From positions 1 through 64,000 of the forward strand of contig NZ_DAOUQB010000006.1 of the NCBI RefSeq assembly GCF_030625865.1: a stretch of 64,000 bases of DNA, given 5' to 3'. The DNA is from Anaerotignum sp. (GTDB lineage: Bacteria; Bacillota; Clostridia; Lachnospirales; Anaerotignaceae). A program made the position numbers and the translations under genes. Shown piece after piece: positions 63,084 to 64,000 of this stretch (position 1 is its first letter; every line of letters starts with the position of its first letter). The notes beneath the pieces are model-generated. The model worked only from the letters and a program-made list of their open reading frames with translations. It made no database searches and was not told the DNA's origin.

Positions 63084-63512
63084 TTGAAAAAGAAAGAGAA
63101 GATGAAAAAAATACAGAAAAAAAGAGAAGTAATGGAAAATCAAGGAAGTAAAGGCTGGGTCTGCATGATGAAAGGAATGGCCATCGCTTATGCCATTACT
63201 TGTATTTTCTTTATTGCTTATGGGCTAATTCTTACATACACGAATATTTCTGAGCAGAGCCTGCCTATGGTTGCATTGGTATGTACGGCCATTTCTTCGG
63301 CCATAGCCGGGTATGACTGGGCAAAATGTCGCAAGAAAAAAGGACTACTTATGGGATTGGCCGCTGGTCTGGTGTACACAATCCTTTTATTTATTATAAC
63401 AGCCTTAGCAAGTGACACCTTTACTATGGGAATATCGAAAATTATGACTTTAATTGTTGCTCTAGCAGGCGGTGGAATAGGCGGTATTTTGGGTGTTAAT
63501 GGGAAAAAATGA
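63084..63512 (+). CDS. TIGR04086-type small membrane protein
   Basis: 142 residues with a charged N-terminus and four membrane helices, the last ending AGGGIGGILGVNGKK. It matches the family usually found next to secD/SCIFF genes in Clostridia; function unknown. The start is uncertain: TTG 63084 has GGGAGAGG ahead, ATG 63102 and ATG 63132 are alternatives. It precedes secD here, though with a separate promoter between. Confidence 0.75.
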   Translation: MKKKEKMKKIQKKREVMENQGSKGWVCMMKGMAIAYAITCIFFIAYGLILTYTNISEQSLPMVALVCTAISSAIAGYDWAKCRKKKGLLMGLAAGLVYTILLFIITALASDTFTMGISKIMTLIVALAGGGIGGILGVNGKK

Positions 63513-63530
63513 AAAAAGACTTGAAAAATT

Positions 63531-63558
63531 TGCACAGTGTGATATACTAACTGCTATG
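63531..63558 (+). promoter_or_regulatory. Probable promoter of secD
   Basis: TTGAAA (63531-63536), 16 nt, TATACT (63553-63558), giving a leader of about 145 bases. Confidence 0.6.
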
Positions 63559-63623
63559 AGAGGCTGTAATTTCCCACATTACATAGGGTTTTGGAGACTT
63601 TCTAATTAAAAAAATTTGAAATA

Positions 63624-63668
63624 GGCTGGTTTCTCCTTCCTTCTATAAAGGAGAACCGCCTTTCTTTT
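63624..63668 (+). terminator. Terminator-like hairpin in the secD leader
   Basis: GGCTGGTTTCTCCTT (63624-63638) pairs with AAGGAGAACCGCC (63648-63660) with two bulged positions, followed by TTTCTTTT. It lies inside the leader, 43 bases before the secD start, so it could act as an attenuator. Confidence 0.55.
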
Positions 63669-63710
63669 GTGCAAAATCACTTTGGCACAAAGATTTCAGG
63701 AGGGCTCAAA

Positions 63711-64000
63711 ATGAAAACAAAGGGAAGATTAATGTTACTGCTAATGCTTATTATTGCATTAGGCCTAAGCGCATTAACCTATTACGGAATTGGTAAGGAC
63801 AAGCAGCTTAGTGTTAATGATATCAAACAAGGCTTGGATTTAAGCGGTGGTGTTGATATTTTGTATGAGGCTGAGAAGGATACTGTTACAGACCAGGAAA
63901 TGTCTGCTGCGATTTCTTTACTGCAAGGCCGTTTGGATTGGAATGGTTGGACAGAGGCAGAGGCAGCGCAGGAAGGTACTAAGCGTATTCGTGTTCAGAT
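63711..64000 (+). CDS. secD: Protein translocase subunit SecD, N-terminal part (cut by window end)
   Basis: The first 96 residues are visible. A membrane helix (about 8-27) is followed by QGLDLSGGVDILYE, the SecD signature, and the start of the P1 ectodomain. SecD with SecF uses the proton or sodium gradient to help Sec export. CAGGAGGG precedes ATG 63711. The gene continues beyond the window. Confidence 0.93.
   Translation, partial: MKTKGRLMLLLMLIIALGLSALTYYGIGKDKQLSVNDIKQGLDLSGGVDILYEAEKDTVTDQEMSAAISLLQGRLDWNGWTEAEAAQEGTKRIRVQ

Overview
The window is a low-GC chromosomal segment whose gene content points to an anaerobic Firmicute of the class Clostridia (Lachnospirales-like, possibly near Anaerotignum; the genus is inference). 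Signs of this are a glmS ribozyme, a ZTP riboswitch in front of fhs/folD, the Prp protease next to an L27 that carries a cleavable N-terminus, YfmF/YfmH peptidase-like proteins, a CBS-containing family II pyrophosphatase, and abundant AGGAGG ribosome binding sites with some TTG/GTG starts.

Layout. 1-0.8 kb: a stable-RNA cluster (tRNA-Glu, 5S rRNA, tRNA-Asn, tRNA-Glu, two identical tRNA-Cys). 0.9-2.7 kb: an HTH regulator fused to a superoxide-reductase-like domain, then an SdpR/SdpI-type pair with its operators. 2.9-6.9 kb: pyrophosphatase, truA and an FAD oxidoreductase. 7-9.4 kb (minus): feoA-feoB plus a tiny Cys-rich membrane protein. 9.6-13.2 kb (minus): an autoregulated GntR/ABC operon. 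13.4-15.4 kb (minus): glmS and its self-cleaving ribozyme. 15.6-17.6 kb: a lipoprotein and a secreted CAP protein with a 15-bp tandem repeat and a WalR-like box. 17.9-21 kb: tRNA-Gly, then aldo/keto reductase, DUF1893 and radical SAM genes, then DUF503. 21.2-24.5 kb: tig-clpP-clpX. 24.8-28.4 kb: threonine dehydratase, EamA transporter, GNAT, DUF2148. 28.5-36.1 kb: ftsK, ZTP riboswitch-fhs-folD, rimO, pgsA. 36.4-43.2 kb: cinA, a second EamA transporter, recA, recX and a large TPR protein. 43.2-45.9 kb: rplU-prp-rpmA-obg. 46-50.3 kb: a diguanylate cyclase and two M16 proteins. 50.7-55 kb: lgt, an ABC-F protein and a CNNM-type membrane protein. 55.2-57.6 kb (minus): a LysM-GH18 glycosidase and a thioredoxin-like lipoprotein. 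58.1-62 kb: an OmpR-type two-component system and a stalk-domain lipoprotein. 62-64 kb: a PHP phosphoesterase (minus), a small membrane protein, and the start of secD, which is cut by the window end.

Most of the window is housekeeping: protein quality control, one-carbon and formate metabolism, recombination, ribosome assembly, envelope. The less explained parts are the HTH-superoxide reductase fusion with an internal start site, the aldo/keto reductase-DUF1893-radical SAM operon, the GntR/ABC operon, the solo TPR protein, the thioredoxin-like lipoprotein that lacks its second cysteine, and several structured intergenic elements at 36.1, 44.4 and 55.0 kb. I see no prophage, integrase, transposase, CRISPR array or obvious defence island. 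Starts were re-chosen by ribosome binding site where the longest frame was clearly over-extended.
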